DNA from: Stenotrophomonas rhizophila
Lineage (GTDB): Bacteria > Pseudomonadota > Gammaproteobacteria > Xanthomonadales > Xanthomonadaceae
DNA: 64,000 bases
Direction of reading: 5' to 3'
NCBI RefSeq assembly: GCF_003651185.1
Contig: NZ_RCDC01000007.1
Coordinates: 186,001 to 250,000, forward strand
Positions 27,659 to 36,616 of this stretch are shown here, one piece after another. Positions within the stretch are counted from its first letter, which is position 1. Every line of letters begins with the position of its first letter. The position numbers were made by a program, and so were the translations under genes. Below the pieces are notes generated by a model. That model saw nothing but the letters and a program-made list of their open reading frames with translations. It made no database searches and was not told the origin of the DNA.

Positions 27659-28917
27659 GCCACGCCCGCCAAGGCCAGCGCACGGTCGAGCTGGGCGGTG
27701 AGCTGCTCGGTCAGGCGTGCGTCGAGCGCGTTCAGCGGTTCATGGCAGAACGCCGCGCTCAGCAGCTGCTGCGCGCGATCGGCCGGCAGGCCACGCGAGC
27801 GCAGGTAGAACAGCGCGTTGGCATCGAGCTGACCGACCGTGGCACCGTGGGCGGCCTTCACTTCGTCGGCATCGATCACCAGCGTGGGCTGGGTATCGAT
27901 CTCGGCATCGGCGGAGAGCAGCAGGTTCTTGTTGGACAGGTTGGCGTCAGTGCCATCGGCGCCTTCGCGGATGTGGATGCCACCGTGGAAGACCACGCGG
28001 CTGCGGTTGGCCGCCACGCCTCGCCAGACCATTTCCGAGGCGGTATCACGCGCGATGTGCTCGATGCCCAGGCGGGTATCGATATGGCGGCGGCCGTTGC
28101 CAAGCAGCACGCCGTTGGCGGTCAGCTGGGCGTTGTCGCCTTCCAGGCGGACGTTGAGCTCATGGCGGCTCAGCGCGGCGCCCAGCTCCAGATCGATGCG
28201 GCGGTACTGCGCGTTACGGGCCAGCACGGCGTCGGTGCGCAGCAGCGAGGTGGCGCGGGTGGCATCGGCCTGCACGCGGGCGTGCGAGAGCACCGCATCC
28301 TGCGCCAGATGGACGTGCACCAGGGTGTTGTCCAGGTGCGCGGCATCACCGACATGCAGGTGGTGCTCGACCACGCCCAGCGCAGCGCCAGCACGAAGCT
28401 CGATCAGGTGGCGGTGGTGCCAGGACAGGTCGGTATCGCCGGCCACGCTGATGAATACCAGCTGCAGCGGCGCCTCGACCTGCACGCCTGCTTCCACGCG
28501 CAGCAGCACGCCCTCATCGGCGAGCGCGGCGTTGAGGCGGGCGAACACTTCCTCGCTGCGCTCGAAGCGGCGGCCGAGGAAGCGAGCGGCTTCATCGCCG
28601 GCGGCCAGTGCCGAGGACAGGGTGGCCAGCTGCACACCGGCTGGCACGGCGGCGACATCGCTCAGCGCGCCGGACGGGCGACCATTGACGAACACCAGAC
28701 GCGGCGACGGGATGTCGGCCAGCAGGGCGGCATCGACCACGGGCGGCGCGAGCGGGGCGGGCTGGAAGCTGCGACGCTCCAGCTGGCGCAGGGAGGTGTA
28801 TTTCCAGGCTTCGGTGCGCGGGCCTGGCAGGCCGGCCTGCAGGGCGGCGTCCAGCTCGGCGCGACGTGCATCGCTGCCGCAGAAGCCGCTGGCGAGGGAA
28901 TCGAGCAGGGCGCTCAT
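27655..28917 (-). CDS. sufD: Fe-S cluster assembly scaffold subunit SufD
   Basis: A 420-residue SufD, partner of SufB and SufC in the SufBC2D scaffold. Family features: N-terminal GPRTEAWKYTSLRQL, a beta-helix core, and C-terminal DADEVKAAHGATVGQLD followed by YLRSRGLP. Length is typical. Start and stop codons overlap sufC and sufS, indicating tight coupling. Confidence 0.96.
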   Translation of the reverse strand: MSALLDSLASGFCGSDARRAELDAALQAGLPGPRTEAWKYTSLRQLERRSFQPAPLAPPVVDAALLADIPSPRLVFVNGRPSGALSDVAAVPAGVQLATLSSALAAGDEAARFLGRRFERSEEVFARLNAALADEGVLLRVEAGVQVEAPLQLVFISVAGDTDLSWHHRHLIELRAGAALGVVEHHLHVGDAAHLDNTLVHVHLAQDAVLSHARVQADATRATSLLRTDAVLARNAQYRRIDLELGAALSRHELNVRLEGDNAQLTANGVLLGNGRRHIDTRLGIEHIARDTASEMVWRGVAANRSRVVFHGGIHIREGADGTDANLSNKNLLLSADAEIDTQPTLVIDADEVKAAHGATVGQLDANALFYLRSRGLPADRAQQLLSAAFCHEPLNALDARLTEQLTAQLDRALALAGVA

Positions 28918-29681
28918 CAGACCGCTGCCTCCGGCACCACGCGGTCCTTCAGGAAGTGGTAGCCATGGGCTTCCAGTTCCAGGGCCAGTTCCGGGCCGCC
29001 GCTCTGCACGATCTTGCCATCGGCCAGCACATGCACCACGTCCGGCTTGATGTAATCGAGCAGGCGCTGGTAATGGGTGATCACGATGAAGGAACGGTCC
29101 GGCGAACGCAGCGCGTTGACGCCGTCGGCCACGCTCTTGAGCGCGTCGATGTCCAGGCCGGAGTCGGTTTCATCCAGGATCGCCAGCTTCGGCTCGAGCA
29201 CGGCCAGCTGGAAGATCTCGTTGCGCTTCTTCTCGCCACCGGAGAAGCCTTCGTTGACGCCGCGGTGCAGCAGCTCGTCCTTCAGGTGCAGCACGGCCAG
29301 CTTCTGGCGGACCAGCTTGAGGAACTGCATCGAGTCCAGTTCTTCCTCGCCGCGCGCCTTGCGCTGGGCGTTGAGCGCGGCGCGCAGGAAGTAGGTGTTG
29401 TTCACGCCCGGGATTTCCACCGGGTACTGGAAGGCCAGGAACAGGCCGGCGGCGGCGCGTTCTTCCGGCGCCAGCTCGAGCAGATCACGGCCTTCGAACT
29501 GCACGCTGCCTTCGCTCACCTCATAGCCGTCGCGGCCGGCCAGGACGTTGCCCAAGGTGGACTTGCCGGCGCCGTTGGGGCCCATGATGGCGTGCACCTG
29601 GCCGGGCTTCACGTCCAGCGAGAGGCCCTTGAGGATGTCTTTGTCGCCGATGCGTGCGTGGAGGTTGTCGATCTTCAACAT
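28917..29681 (-). CDS. sufC: Fe-S cluster assembly ATPase SufC
   Basis: A 254-residue ABC-type ATPase of the SufBCD complex. Walker A GPNGAGKS is at 34-41, the signature SGGEKKRNE in mid-protein, and the Walker B region reads AILDETDSGLD. It powers conformational change of the scaffold. It follows the LprI-like gene by 45 bases. Confidence 0.97.
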   Translation of the reverse strand: MLKIDNLHARIGDKDILKGLSLDVKPGQVHAIMGPNGAGKSTLGNVLAGRDGYEVSEGSVQFEGRDLLELAPEERAAAGLFLAFQYPVEIPGVNNTYFLRAALNAQRKARGEEELDSMQFLKLVRQKLAVLHLKDELLHRGVNEGFSGGEKKRNEIFQLAVLEPKLAILDETDSGLDIDALKSVADGVNALRSPDRSFIVITHYQRLLDYIKPDVVHVLADGKIVQSGGPELALELEAHGYHFLKDRVVPEAAV

Positions 29682-29726
29682 GTCGATAATCGTCTTGTCA
29701 GATAGGGGAACTGGAGGCAGCGCGAC

Positions 29727-30133
29727 TCAGAGGTCGTATTCGCTGCGCTCGAGGAATTCGTTGCGCAGGTAAGTGACCCGCGCGGTGGTCAAGGCCGCCT
29801 TGGCGCCGGAATACAGCATCGGGTACATCGAGCCGTACAGCAGGCGAGGGTTCTCGTCATCGCCCACCGGGTAGCGCGCGTCCAGATCGGCGTCGCGCAG
29901 CTGGACCCACAGGCGCTGCGCTGCTTTCATCTTTGCCAGTGCGACCGGCTCGCCGGCCAGCTTGGCCACGATCTGGCGGTACACCGCGTTCAGTTCGGCA
30001 TCGGCCTGCTTGAACTCGCCGTCAGCGCAGGCATTGAGCTCGAGCTGGTTGCCACCCGGATCGCATTTCACGTCCTGCGCGGCCGCCGGCGCCACCGCGC
30101 CCAGCAGCAGACCCAGGCTGATCAGGATGCGGA

Positions 30134-30137
<4 letters not shown>
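29727..30137 (-). CDS. LprI-like (DUF1311) exported protein inside the suf operon
   Basis: A 136-residue protein with a Sec signal peptide (1-20, cleavage after AAAQ), two cysteines (Cys25 and Cys37) around NQLELNAC, and [15 protein letters not shown] (71-85). This matches the DUF1311/LprI lysozyme-inhibitor-like family. The start overlaps the sufB stop by four bases, and sufC follows, so it is embedded in the operon. An exported protein has no obvious task in cytosolic cluster assembly. Confidence 0.86.
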
Positions 30138-31609
<1,472 letters not shown>

Positions 31610-31622
31610 GGGGGCTGCCTGA

Positions 31623-32075
31623 TCAGGAGACGACATCCGCCGCGATCGCGCGGCGGTGGGCGTCAACAAGGGGAAGAGGGGGCAGGATCTGCGCCAGGGT
31701 GACCGCGCGCAGCGCTTCGGACACCACGTCGTTGATCATCCGCCAGCTGCTGCGCGCGCCACACTGCAGCTCGCGGCCGCACTGGCTGTGGTCGTGGGCG
31801 CACTCGGTCAGGCCCAGCGGCCCTTCCATGGCTTCCACGATCTCGAACAGCGTGATCTGGTCTGCCGCGCGGGTCAGCCGGTAGCCGCCGCGGACGCCGC
31901 GCAGGCCTTCGACCAGACCGGCCTGGGCCAGCGGCTTGAGCAGCTTGCTGACGGTGGGCGGTTCCAGACGGGCGAACTCGGCCAGTTCAGTGGCACTGAG
32001 CACCTCGCCCGGGCGGGCAGCGAGCACGGTCAGCACGACGGTGGCGTAATCGGTGAGCTTGGTGACGCGGAGCAT
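31623..32075 (-). CDS. Rrf2-family SUF system regulator
   Basis: A 150-residue winged-helix regulator of the IscR/SufR (Rrf2) group. The helix-turn-helix lies at about 28-50 ([20 protein letters not shown]), and the Fe-S ligands are Cys92, Cys99 and Cys105. Cluster occupancy is expected to report Fe-S demand and autoregulate the suf operon. The start [15 protein letters not shown] aligns with the family. Its promoter lies just upstream. Confidence 0.94.
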   Translation of the reverse strand: MLRVTKLTDYATVVLTVLAARPGEVLSATELAEFARLEPPTVSKLLKPLAQAGLVEGLRGVRGGYRLTRAADQITLFEIVEAMEGPLGLTECAHDHSQCGRELQCGARSSWRMINDVVSEALRAVTLAQILPPLPLVDAHRRAIAADVVS

Positions 32076-32105
32076 GTGGGGTGCAGAACCATAAAGCGGA
32101 CTGAA

Positions 32106-32134
32106 ATTGTACGCTTTTCTCCGGCGGCATCCAA
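32106..32134 (-). promoter_or_regulatory. Sigma70-type promoter of the suf operon
   Basis: On the minus strand TTGGAT and TACAAT are separated by 17 bases, a good -35/-10 pair. The -10 lies about 30 bases before the regulator ATG. The AT-richer stretch between -10 and ATG would be a natural operator for the Rrf2 regulator. Confidence 0.65.
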
Positions 32135-32247
32135 CCCGCCCGTTCAGGCGCCCGCAGGGCGGCCTTGGGCGCGTAGTGAACCGCATCGCTTTGGCAATCA
32201 CAAAGATTAAGCGAGAATCGGGGCTTCCCACCGCAACGGTCAGCCAG

Positions 32248-32715
32248 ATGCCCAAGAAGATCCAGGCCCGCAAGTCCACCATCCATGGCAATGGCGTGTT
32301 CGCGCTGGCGCCGATCAAGAAGGGCGAGCGGGTCATCCAGTACAAGGGTTTGCTGCGCAGCCACGCCGACGTGGACGCCGACGACACCGGGGATGTGGAG
32401 AGCGGTCATACCTTCCTGTTCACCCTCAACGACGACTACGTCATCGATGCTAACTACAAGGGCAACGACGCGCGCTGGCTCAACCACAGCTGCGATCCGA
32501 ACTGCGAAGCAGTGATCGAGGAAGCCGAGGGTGACAACCGCCGCGAGGACAAGGTATTCATCGAGGCGATCAAGGACATCAAGCCGGGCGATGAATTGAC
32601 CTACAACTACGGCATCACCCTGGCCGAGCGTCACACCGCGCGCCTGAAGAAGATCTGGGAGTGCCGCTGCGGTTCGAAGCAGTGCACCGGCACGATGCTG
32701 CAGCCCAAGCGCTGA
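32248..32715 (+). CDS. SET-domain lysine methyltransferase
   Basis: A 155-residue stand-alone SET protein. The start MPKKIQARKSTIHGNGVFAL puts the SET N-motif (IHGNGVFA, 12-19) at the beginning. Catalytic-core motifs are RWLNHSCDPNC (76-86, with the NHSC knot) and GDELTYNYG (114-122). A post-SET zinc-type tail, CRCGSKQC, is at 139-146. It should transfer methyl groups from S-adenosylmethionine to a protein lysine. The target is unknown; a lysine-tailed HU protein lies 3 kb away. Confidence 0.92.
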   Translation: MPKKIQARKSTIHGNGVFALAPIKKGERVIQYKGLLRSHADVDADDTGDVESGHTFLFTLNDDYVIDANYKGNDARWLNHSCDPNCEAVIEEAEGDNRREDKVFIEAIKDIKPGDELTYNYGITLAERHTARLKKIWECRCGSKQCTGTMLQPKR

Positions 32716-32727
32716 TCCCTCCGGTCG

Positions 32728-32749
32728 CCACCGGCCATGGGCCGGTGGC
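32728..32749 (+). terminator. Hairpin after the SET gene
   Basis: A perfect stem GCCACCGGCC / GGCCGGTGGC with loop AT (or ATG) follows the SET stop by about a dozen bases. It has no T-tract. Probable transcript end or mRNA-stabilising structure, possibly a derived REP unit. Confidence 0.45.
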
Positions 32750-32757
32750 TGTCCCGA

Positions 32758-32775
32758 CACGATGTGCACATCGTG
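32758..32775. promoter_or_regulatory. 18-bp perfect palindrome upstream of the PfpI-type gene
   Basis: CACGATGTGCACATCGTG is a perfect palindrome 62 bases before the downstream ATG. Its size and symmetry suit a dimeric repressor. No regulator gene is adjacent, so the binding protein is unknown. Confidence 0.45.
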
Positions 32776-32836
32776 GTCACCGCCGCCCAATGCGCCCGCG
32801 GCCACACTGAGCGCTCCTACTTACTGGAGCCGCTCC

Positions 32837-33379
32837 ATGGCACACGCACTCAACGGCAAGCACATCGCGATCCTCGCCACCGATGGCTTCGAACAGTCCG
32901 AGCTGCAGGAACCCAAGCGCCTGCTGGAATCCTGGGGCGCCTCGGTCAAGGTGATCGCCCCCGGTGACGCCCGCACGATCCGCGGCTGGAAAGACAAGGA
33001 CTGGGGCGAGGACGTCACGGTCGATGCACCGCTGAAAGGCGCGAAGGCCGGCGATTACGACGCACTGGTACTGCCCGGCGGCGTGATCAATCCCGACAAA
33101 CTGCGCATCGACACCGACGCGGTCGCGCTGATCAAGGCCTTCGGCGCGGCGGGCAAGCCGGTCGCCGCGATCTGCCACGGGCCGTGGCTGCTGGTCGAGT
33201 CCGGCTTGGCCAAGGGCCGCAAGGTCACCTCGTGGCCGTCGCTGAAAACCGATCTGGGCAATGCGGGTGCCGAGTGGACCGATGCCGAAGTGGTGGTGGA
33301 TGGTGGCCTGATCACCAGCCGCAAGCCGGGGGATATTCCCGCCTTCGCCGATGCGGTGGCCAAGGCATTGGCCGGTTGA
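32837..33379 (+). CDS. PfpI/DJ-1-family type 1 glutamine amidotransferase-like protein
   Basis: A 180-residue DJ-1/PfpI-fold protein. The nucleophile elbow AICHGPW contains Cys113-His114, and TDGFEQSE (15-22) supplies the conserved Glu region; LPGGVINPDKLR is typical. Relatives (YhbO/PfpI) are described as stress-protective proteases, glyoxalases or deglycases, and which activity applies is unsettled. The start after ACTGGAG gives the normal length. An 18-bp palindrome lies upstream and a strong hairpin follows. Confidence 0.9.
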   Translation: MAHALNGKHIAILATDGFEQSELQEPKRLLESWGASVKVIAPGDARTIRGWKDKDWGEDVTVDAPLKGAKAGDYDALVLPGGVINPDKLRIDTDAVALIKAFGAAGKPVAAICHGPWLLVESGLAKGRKVTSWPSLKTDLGNAGAEWTDAEVVVDGGLITSRKPGDIPAFADAVAKALAG

Positions 33380-33383
33380 TCGT

Positions 33384-33412
33384 GTGGGCACCGACCCAGG
33401 GTCGGTGCCCAC
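33384..33412. terminator. Bidirectional hairpin between convergent genes
   Basis: A perfect 13-pair stem (GTGGGCACCGACC / GGTCGGTGCCCAC) with loop CAG lies between the PfpI-type and DUF1439 genes, whose ends face each other. The GTGCCGACC-type arm recurs near 46360 in a GTAG-headed unit, so this may be a SMAG-related repeat serving as terminator. Confidence 0.65.
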
Positions 33413-33419
33413 AATCGCG

Positions 33420-34016
33420 TTACTTGCTCAGCAACCCGGCCGGCACCAGCGCGCCGAGATCCTGGTTGAAGGTGACCACCAGCTTGCCGTTCTCCACTTG
33501 GGCCGACTGCACCTGCAGCGTGCCGAGCACCGCGGCCACGCTCGGGTCGATCTTGTAGATCGGTTCGCGCTGGGCGTAATCGGTGAGCCAGGCATTGAGC
33601 AGGCCGCGCGTACGTGAATCCAGCTTGCCGCCGTTGTTGGCCGGGGTGAAATCATCGACCGTCGGCTCCTGCAGGTGGAAGCCCTGTGTCTGCGCGTCGT
33701 AGCGCAGGCCGCTGCTCAGCTTCACTTTGCCCAGCGGCGCCGGGTTGCCGCCGGCGGTCGCCATGGCGACATCGAAGCCCAGGTCCAGCCGGCTGCCCTG
33801 CGGAAGGGTCAGCTGCGGATGGCTCATCGTCATTGCGATCAGGCCCCCCAGCGCGTTCTGCGTGCGCGGGAAGCTGCCGTCGAGGTACTGCTGCACATCG
33901 GTAGCGCCGACGGACAGCTGGCGGCCGGATACGCTGGGCGCGGCCTGCGCGCCGATGGCGGCGGCCAGCAGCACGGTGCAGGCGGCGAGGCGGGACAACA
34001 GCGGGCGAACGTTCAT
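33420..34016 (-). CDS. DUF1439 (YceB-like) exported protein
   Basis: A 198-residue protein with a Sec signal peptide (about 1-25, ending AQA). The mature part matches DUF1439: RQLSVGATDVQQYLDGSFPR near the start and PIYKIDPSVAAVLGTLQVQ toward the end. There is no lipobox, unlike YceB of E. coli. Function is unknown; related folds bind lipids (SYLF/BPI-like), but that is only a resemblance. Confidence 0.82.
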   Translation of the reverse strand: MNVRPLLSRLAACTVLLAAAIGAQAAPSVSGRQLSVGATDVQQYLDGSFPRTQNALGGLIAMTMSHPQLTLPQGSRLDLGFDVAMATAGGNPAPLGKVKLSSGLRYDAQTQGFHLQEPTVDDFTPANNGGKLDSRTRGLLNAWLTDYAQREPIYKIDPSVAAVLGTLQVQSAQVENGKLVVTFNQDLGALVPAGLLSK

Positions 34017-34117
34017 GGCGGCAGGCCGTGGGGAATGAGATGCCAACAATAGCGCGCGCGGCTGAATCCAGCTTTGACGTACGCGGTCAGGATGCGATGG
34101 CGCGCCCTGCGATGCAG

Positions 34118-34654
34118 TCAGTTCAGCACCGGCTGGATCGAGGCGCCGTGGATTTCCCACCCGCTCCCATCCGCGCGGGGTTGCAGCCGATACCAGCCCT
34201 CGAAACGCAGTGTGCGTGTGTCGGTGCTGACCCGGATCTGGACCGGCACTTCGCGCAGCCGGGAGGGCTGGGCGGTGTCGCGTGCGATGGGCGCGCCGGT
34301 CTTGATGCGCAGCCCGCGGAAGTCGGGCAGTGCGCGAAGGGCGGCATCGTCCGGGTGGCCGCCCGGGCCGCCGCCGGTCCACTGCGCGTCGGCGGTCGCG
34401 ACGTCGCCCTGCGCCAATGCACTCAGGTAGCGATGCACCAGCGAAGGCTCATCCAGTGCGTCCGCGGCCACTGCGCTGAGCGCGGTCGGTGCCGCGGCGG
34501 TGGGCGGGGGCGTCGGTGCACTGTGCCGAGGCGGCACGTCATCGGCGTCCGCTGCGCCTTCGGGCGCCGCAGGTGACTCGGTCATGGGCGGCTGCTGCTG
34601 GCAGGAGCAGCCGTGCAGGAACAGCAGCGGAAGCAACAGGACGGCGCGGCGCAT
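34118..34654 (-). CDS. Lipoprotein of unknown function
   Basis: A 178-residue protein. The N-terminus MRRAVLLLPLLFLHGCSCQ is a lipoprotein signal with Cys16 as the lipidated residue. A Pro/Ala-rich linker (about 22-60) leads to a C-terminal domain of about 110 residues beginning SLVHRYLSALAQGDVATAD. I do not recognise the family; the domain resembles small NTF2-like folds in outline only. Confidence 0.72.
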   Translation of the reverse strand: MRRAVLLLPLLFLHGCSCQQQPPMTESPAAPEGAADADDVPPRHSAPTPPPTAAAPTALSAVAADALDEPSLVHRYLSALAQGDVATADAQWTGGGPGGHPDDAALRALPDFRGLRIKTGAPIARDTAQPSRLREVPVQIRVSTDTRTLRFEGWYRLQPRADGSGWEIHGASIQPVLN

Positions 34655-34706
34655 GCAGGACTCTCCCCGGAGAGCGCCGAGTGTAGCGCCACGCCCGGCG
34701 CTTGGC

Positions 34707-35018
34707 TCAGGGCGCGCCCTGGATCGACTCCAACGCGGCGAGCACCTCGTCCAGCTGCGGTTGCAGCACGGTAAGCGGGTGGCCGGGTTCGTCGGCGTGG
34801 CGCTGGGCGAGGTCGCGCAGCAGCTGGGTGGCCACGATGGCCGCGGCACGTTCGTCACCGCTGAGCCCGGTGTTGCGCCGCGCGATTTCCAGCAGGCGCA
34901 TCCAATCCTGCTGCGCACGGTGCTCCAGCTCGATGGTGCAGCGCCCGCTGCACTGAAGGCCGTCCTTTTCGATCGGGGTGACGGTGATGCGGTAACGCTG
35001 GGAAGAAGAGCTGGCCAT
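34707..35018 (-). CDS. DUF3861 domain protein
   Basis: A 103-residue soluble protein starting MASSSSQRYRITVTPIEKDG. It has the N-terminal RYRITVTPIE and central SCTIELEHRAQQDW-like segments of the short DUF3861 family. No signal peptide or known catalytic residues. Function unknown. Confidence 0.82.
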   Translation of the reverse strand: MASSSSQRYRITVTPIEKDGLQCSGRCTIELEHRAQQDWMRLLEIARRNTGLSGDERAAAIVATQLLRDLAQRHADEPGHPLTVLQPQLDEVLAALESIQGAP

Positions 35019-35281
35019 GGCTGCCTGCGCGGTGGGGGACAAGGCCACCATAGGGCGCGAGGCGTACCGCGACGACAGGCGCGGTCGCACGCAGTGTTCC
35101 ACCCTGTGCGTTCCGGTCGGTTCTGCTATGCCCTGGATCACGGCAGGGCAGGCATCTGCGCAGGAAGCAGGCGGCGCGAACGTCTTTGGAAACGCTGTGT
35201 TTCGCTAGGCACGTCGAGCCCGCAGCGACCGGCACGCCCTCGGCAACTGTCCCCAGGCCGCCGCCTGGAGATGACCAAAAA
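35019..35281. other. Intergenic stretch with no clear gene
   Basis: About 260 bases between the DUF3861 start and the HU terminator. The only structure I see is a seven-pair hairpin (TGCCCTG / CAGGGCA, 35129-35150). I find no convincing small coding sequence. Confidence 0.5.
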
Positions 35282-35309
35282 AAACGGGACGGCTTATGCC
35301 GTCCCGTTT
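35277..35309 (-). terminator. Intrinsic terminator of the HU gene
   Basis: A twelve-pair stem (AAACGGGACGGC / GCCGTCCCGTTT) with loop TTAT lies 24 bases past the HU stop. On the minus strand it is followed by a run of eight T residues. This is a textbook rho-independent terminator for a highly expressed gene. Confidence 0.92.
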
Positions 35310-35332
35310 AGGTGCTGCAGGAAGCGCGCAGA

Positions 35333-35731
35333 TTAGAGCGCGGCGTCCTTGAGCTTCTTGAGCGGACGCACCTTCAGCTTGGTCGACGCCGGCTTGGCGG
35401 CAAACCACTGCTCTTCCTTGGTGAACGGGTTGATGCCCTTGCGCTTCGGCTTGGCCGGCACGCTGACGGTGGAGATCTTCAGCAGGCCCGGCAGGGTGAA
35501 GCTGCCCGCGCCCTTCTTGTGCACCGAAGCGGCGACGGCGCCTTCCAGCGAGGCGAGCACGGCGCGCACGTCCTTGGCGACAACGCCGGACGCTTCAACG
35601 ATGTGTGCAACCAGACCAGACTTGCTCAGCACTTCCTTGATCGGCTTGGGAGCGGCCGGCTTCGCGGCTGCCTTCGTAGCGACTTTCTTTACTGCCTTCT
35701 TCGGGGCAGCCTTCTTAGCGGTCTTTGCCAT
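35333..35731 (-). CDS. HU-family DNA-binding protein with histone H1-like tail
   Basis: A 132-residue nucleoid protein. Residues 1-30 are a Lys/Ala/Pro-rich tail (MAKTAKKAAPKKAVKKVATK...) like eukaryotic H1 or bacterial H1-like proteins. The HU core follows (about 31-132), with the DNA-binding-arm motif modified to INPFTKEEQW and a basic C-terminus KVRPLKKLKD. It should bind and bend or compact DNA. A good promoter and strong terminator indicate an abundant single-gene transcript. Tailed HU proteins are known in Xanthomonadaceae and some other proteobacteria. Confidence 0.93.
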   Translation of the reverse strand: MAKTAKKAAPKKAVKKVATKAAAKPAAPKPIKEVLSKSGLVAHIVEASGVVAKDVRAVLASLEGAVAASVHKKGAGSFTLPGLLKISTVSVPAKPKRKGINPFTKEEQWFAAKPASTKLKVRPLKKLKDAAL

Positions 35732-35790
35732 GGTTTCCTGTTCCGTGAACGGTTGGTTGTTTGGTCGCGCCGAACCCCGTCGGCAAGCGA

Positions 35791-35819
35791 AATGTAGGGC
35801 AACTATGGGGCGCCGCCAA
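35791..35819 (-). promoter_or_regulatory. Sigma70-type promoter of the HU gene
   Basis: On the minus strand TTGGCG and TACATT are separated by 17 bases, with the -10 about 60 bases before the HU ATG. The remaining sequence up to the OsmC gene (to about 36096) holds that gene's promoter, but I see no other distinct element there. Confidence 0.6.
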
Positions 35820-36096
35820 TAGGCAGACGCATAAAAATTCGTGATTTCCACGCCCTTCGTTACCGCAGTGCATCAGGTCATAGCCAAAAAACAGGGTCCG
35901 CCCTCGCGGCGGGTGCCATCGGTCATGGACCGTCGCACCCCGACTGTCGCACGAAAACCACTTGAAAACAGCATCGATCTTGAGGACCGATTCAGCTGCG
36001 AGCGCCACCTGCCATGCCGCTGACGGCAGCCAGACATGGCACTAACGCGGCACGGTCTAGGCTGGTGTGGTCATTCACGCCGCAGGAGATCTCACG

Positions 36097-36531
36097 ATGG
36101 GTATTTCACGCCACGCCACCGCGCATTGGGAAGGTGACCTCAAGACAGGCAAGGGACAATTGAGCACGCCCCAGAGCGGCTTGATGGACAAAACACGCTA
36201 TGCCTTCAGCAGCCGCTTCGGCGATGAGAAGGGCACCAACCCGGAAGAGCTGATCGCCGCTGCACATGCCGGCTGCTTCACGATGGCGCTGTCGGCCAAG
36301 CTGACCGAGGCCGGTTTCGTGCCCACCTCGCTGGATACCGAAGCCAAGGTGGACCTCTCGATGGAAGGTGGCCCGCAGCTGTCGCAGATCACGTTGAAGG
36401 TGAAGGCCGTGGTGCCGAACATCGGGGCCACCCAGTTCCGTGCCATCGCCGATGACGCCAAGCAGAACTGCCCGGTCTCCAAGGCGCTCAGTGCGGTACC
36501 GATCAGCCTTGAGGCCGAGCTGGCCGGCTGA
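36097..36531 (+). CDS. OsmC-family peroxiredoxin
   Basis: A 144-residue OsmC/Ohr-superfamily protein that reduces organic hydroperoxides with paired cysteines: Cys60 in AAHAGCFTMAL and Cys125 in QNCPVSKAL. The GTNPEELIAAAHA segment (46-57) is the OsmC rather than Ohr form. The start follows CAGGAGA. It is a single gene, divergent from HU. Confidence 0.94.
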   Translation: MGISRHATAHWEGDLKTGKGQLSTPQSGLMDKTRYAFSSRFGDEKGTNPEELIAAAHAGCFTMALSAKLTEAGFVPTSLDTEAKVDLSMEGGPQLSQITLKVKAVVPNIGATQFRAIADDAKQNCPVSKALSAVPISLEAELAG

Positions 36532-36616
36532 TCCGCGCCAGCGATTGGTGCACAGCAGATTGTGATGGGAAAGCGGCGGCCGCATAGTCGCCGCTTTCCT
36601 GTTGTGGGGTATCCGC

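Noticed and set aside
32191..32218. Promoter TTGGCA-16-GAGAAT before the SET gene
   Set aside because: The -10 is poor and spacing is short; too weak to list as a feature.
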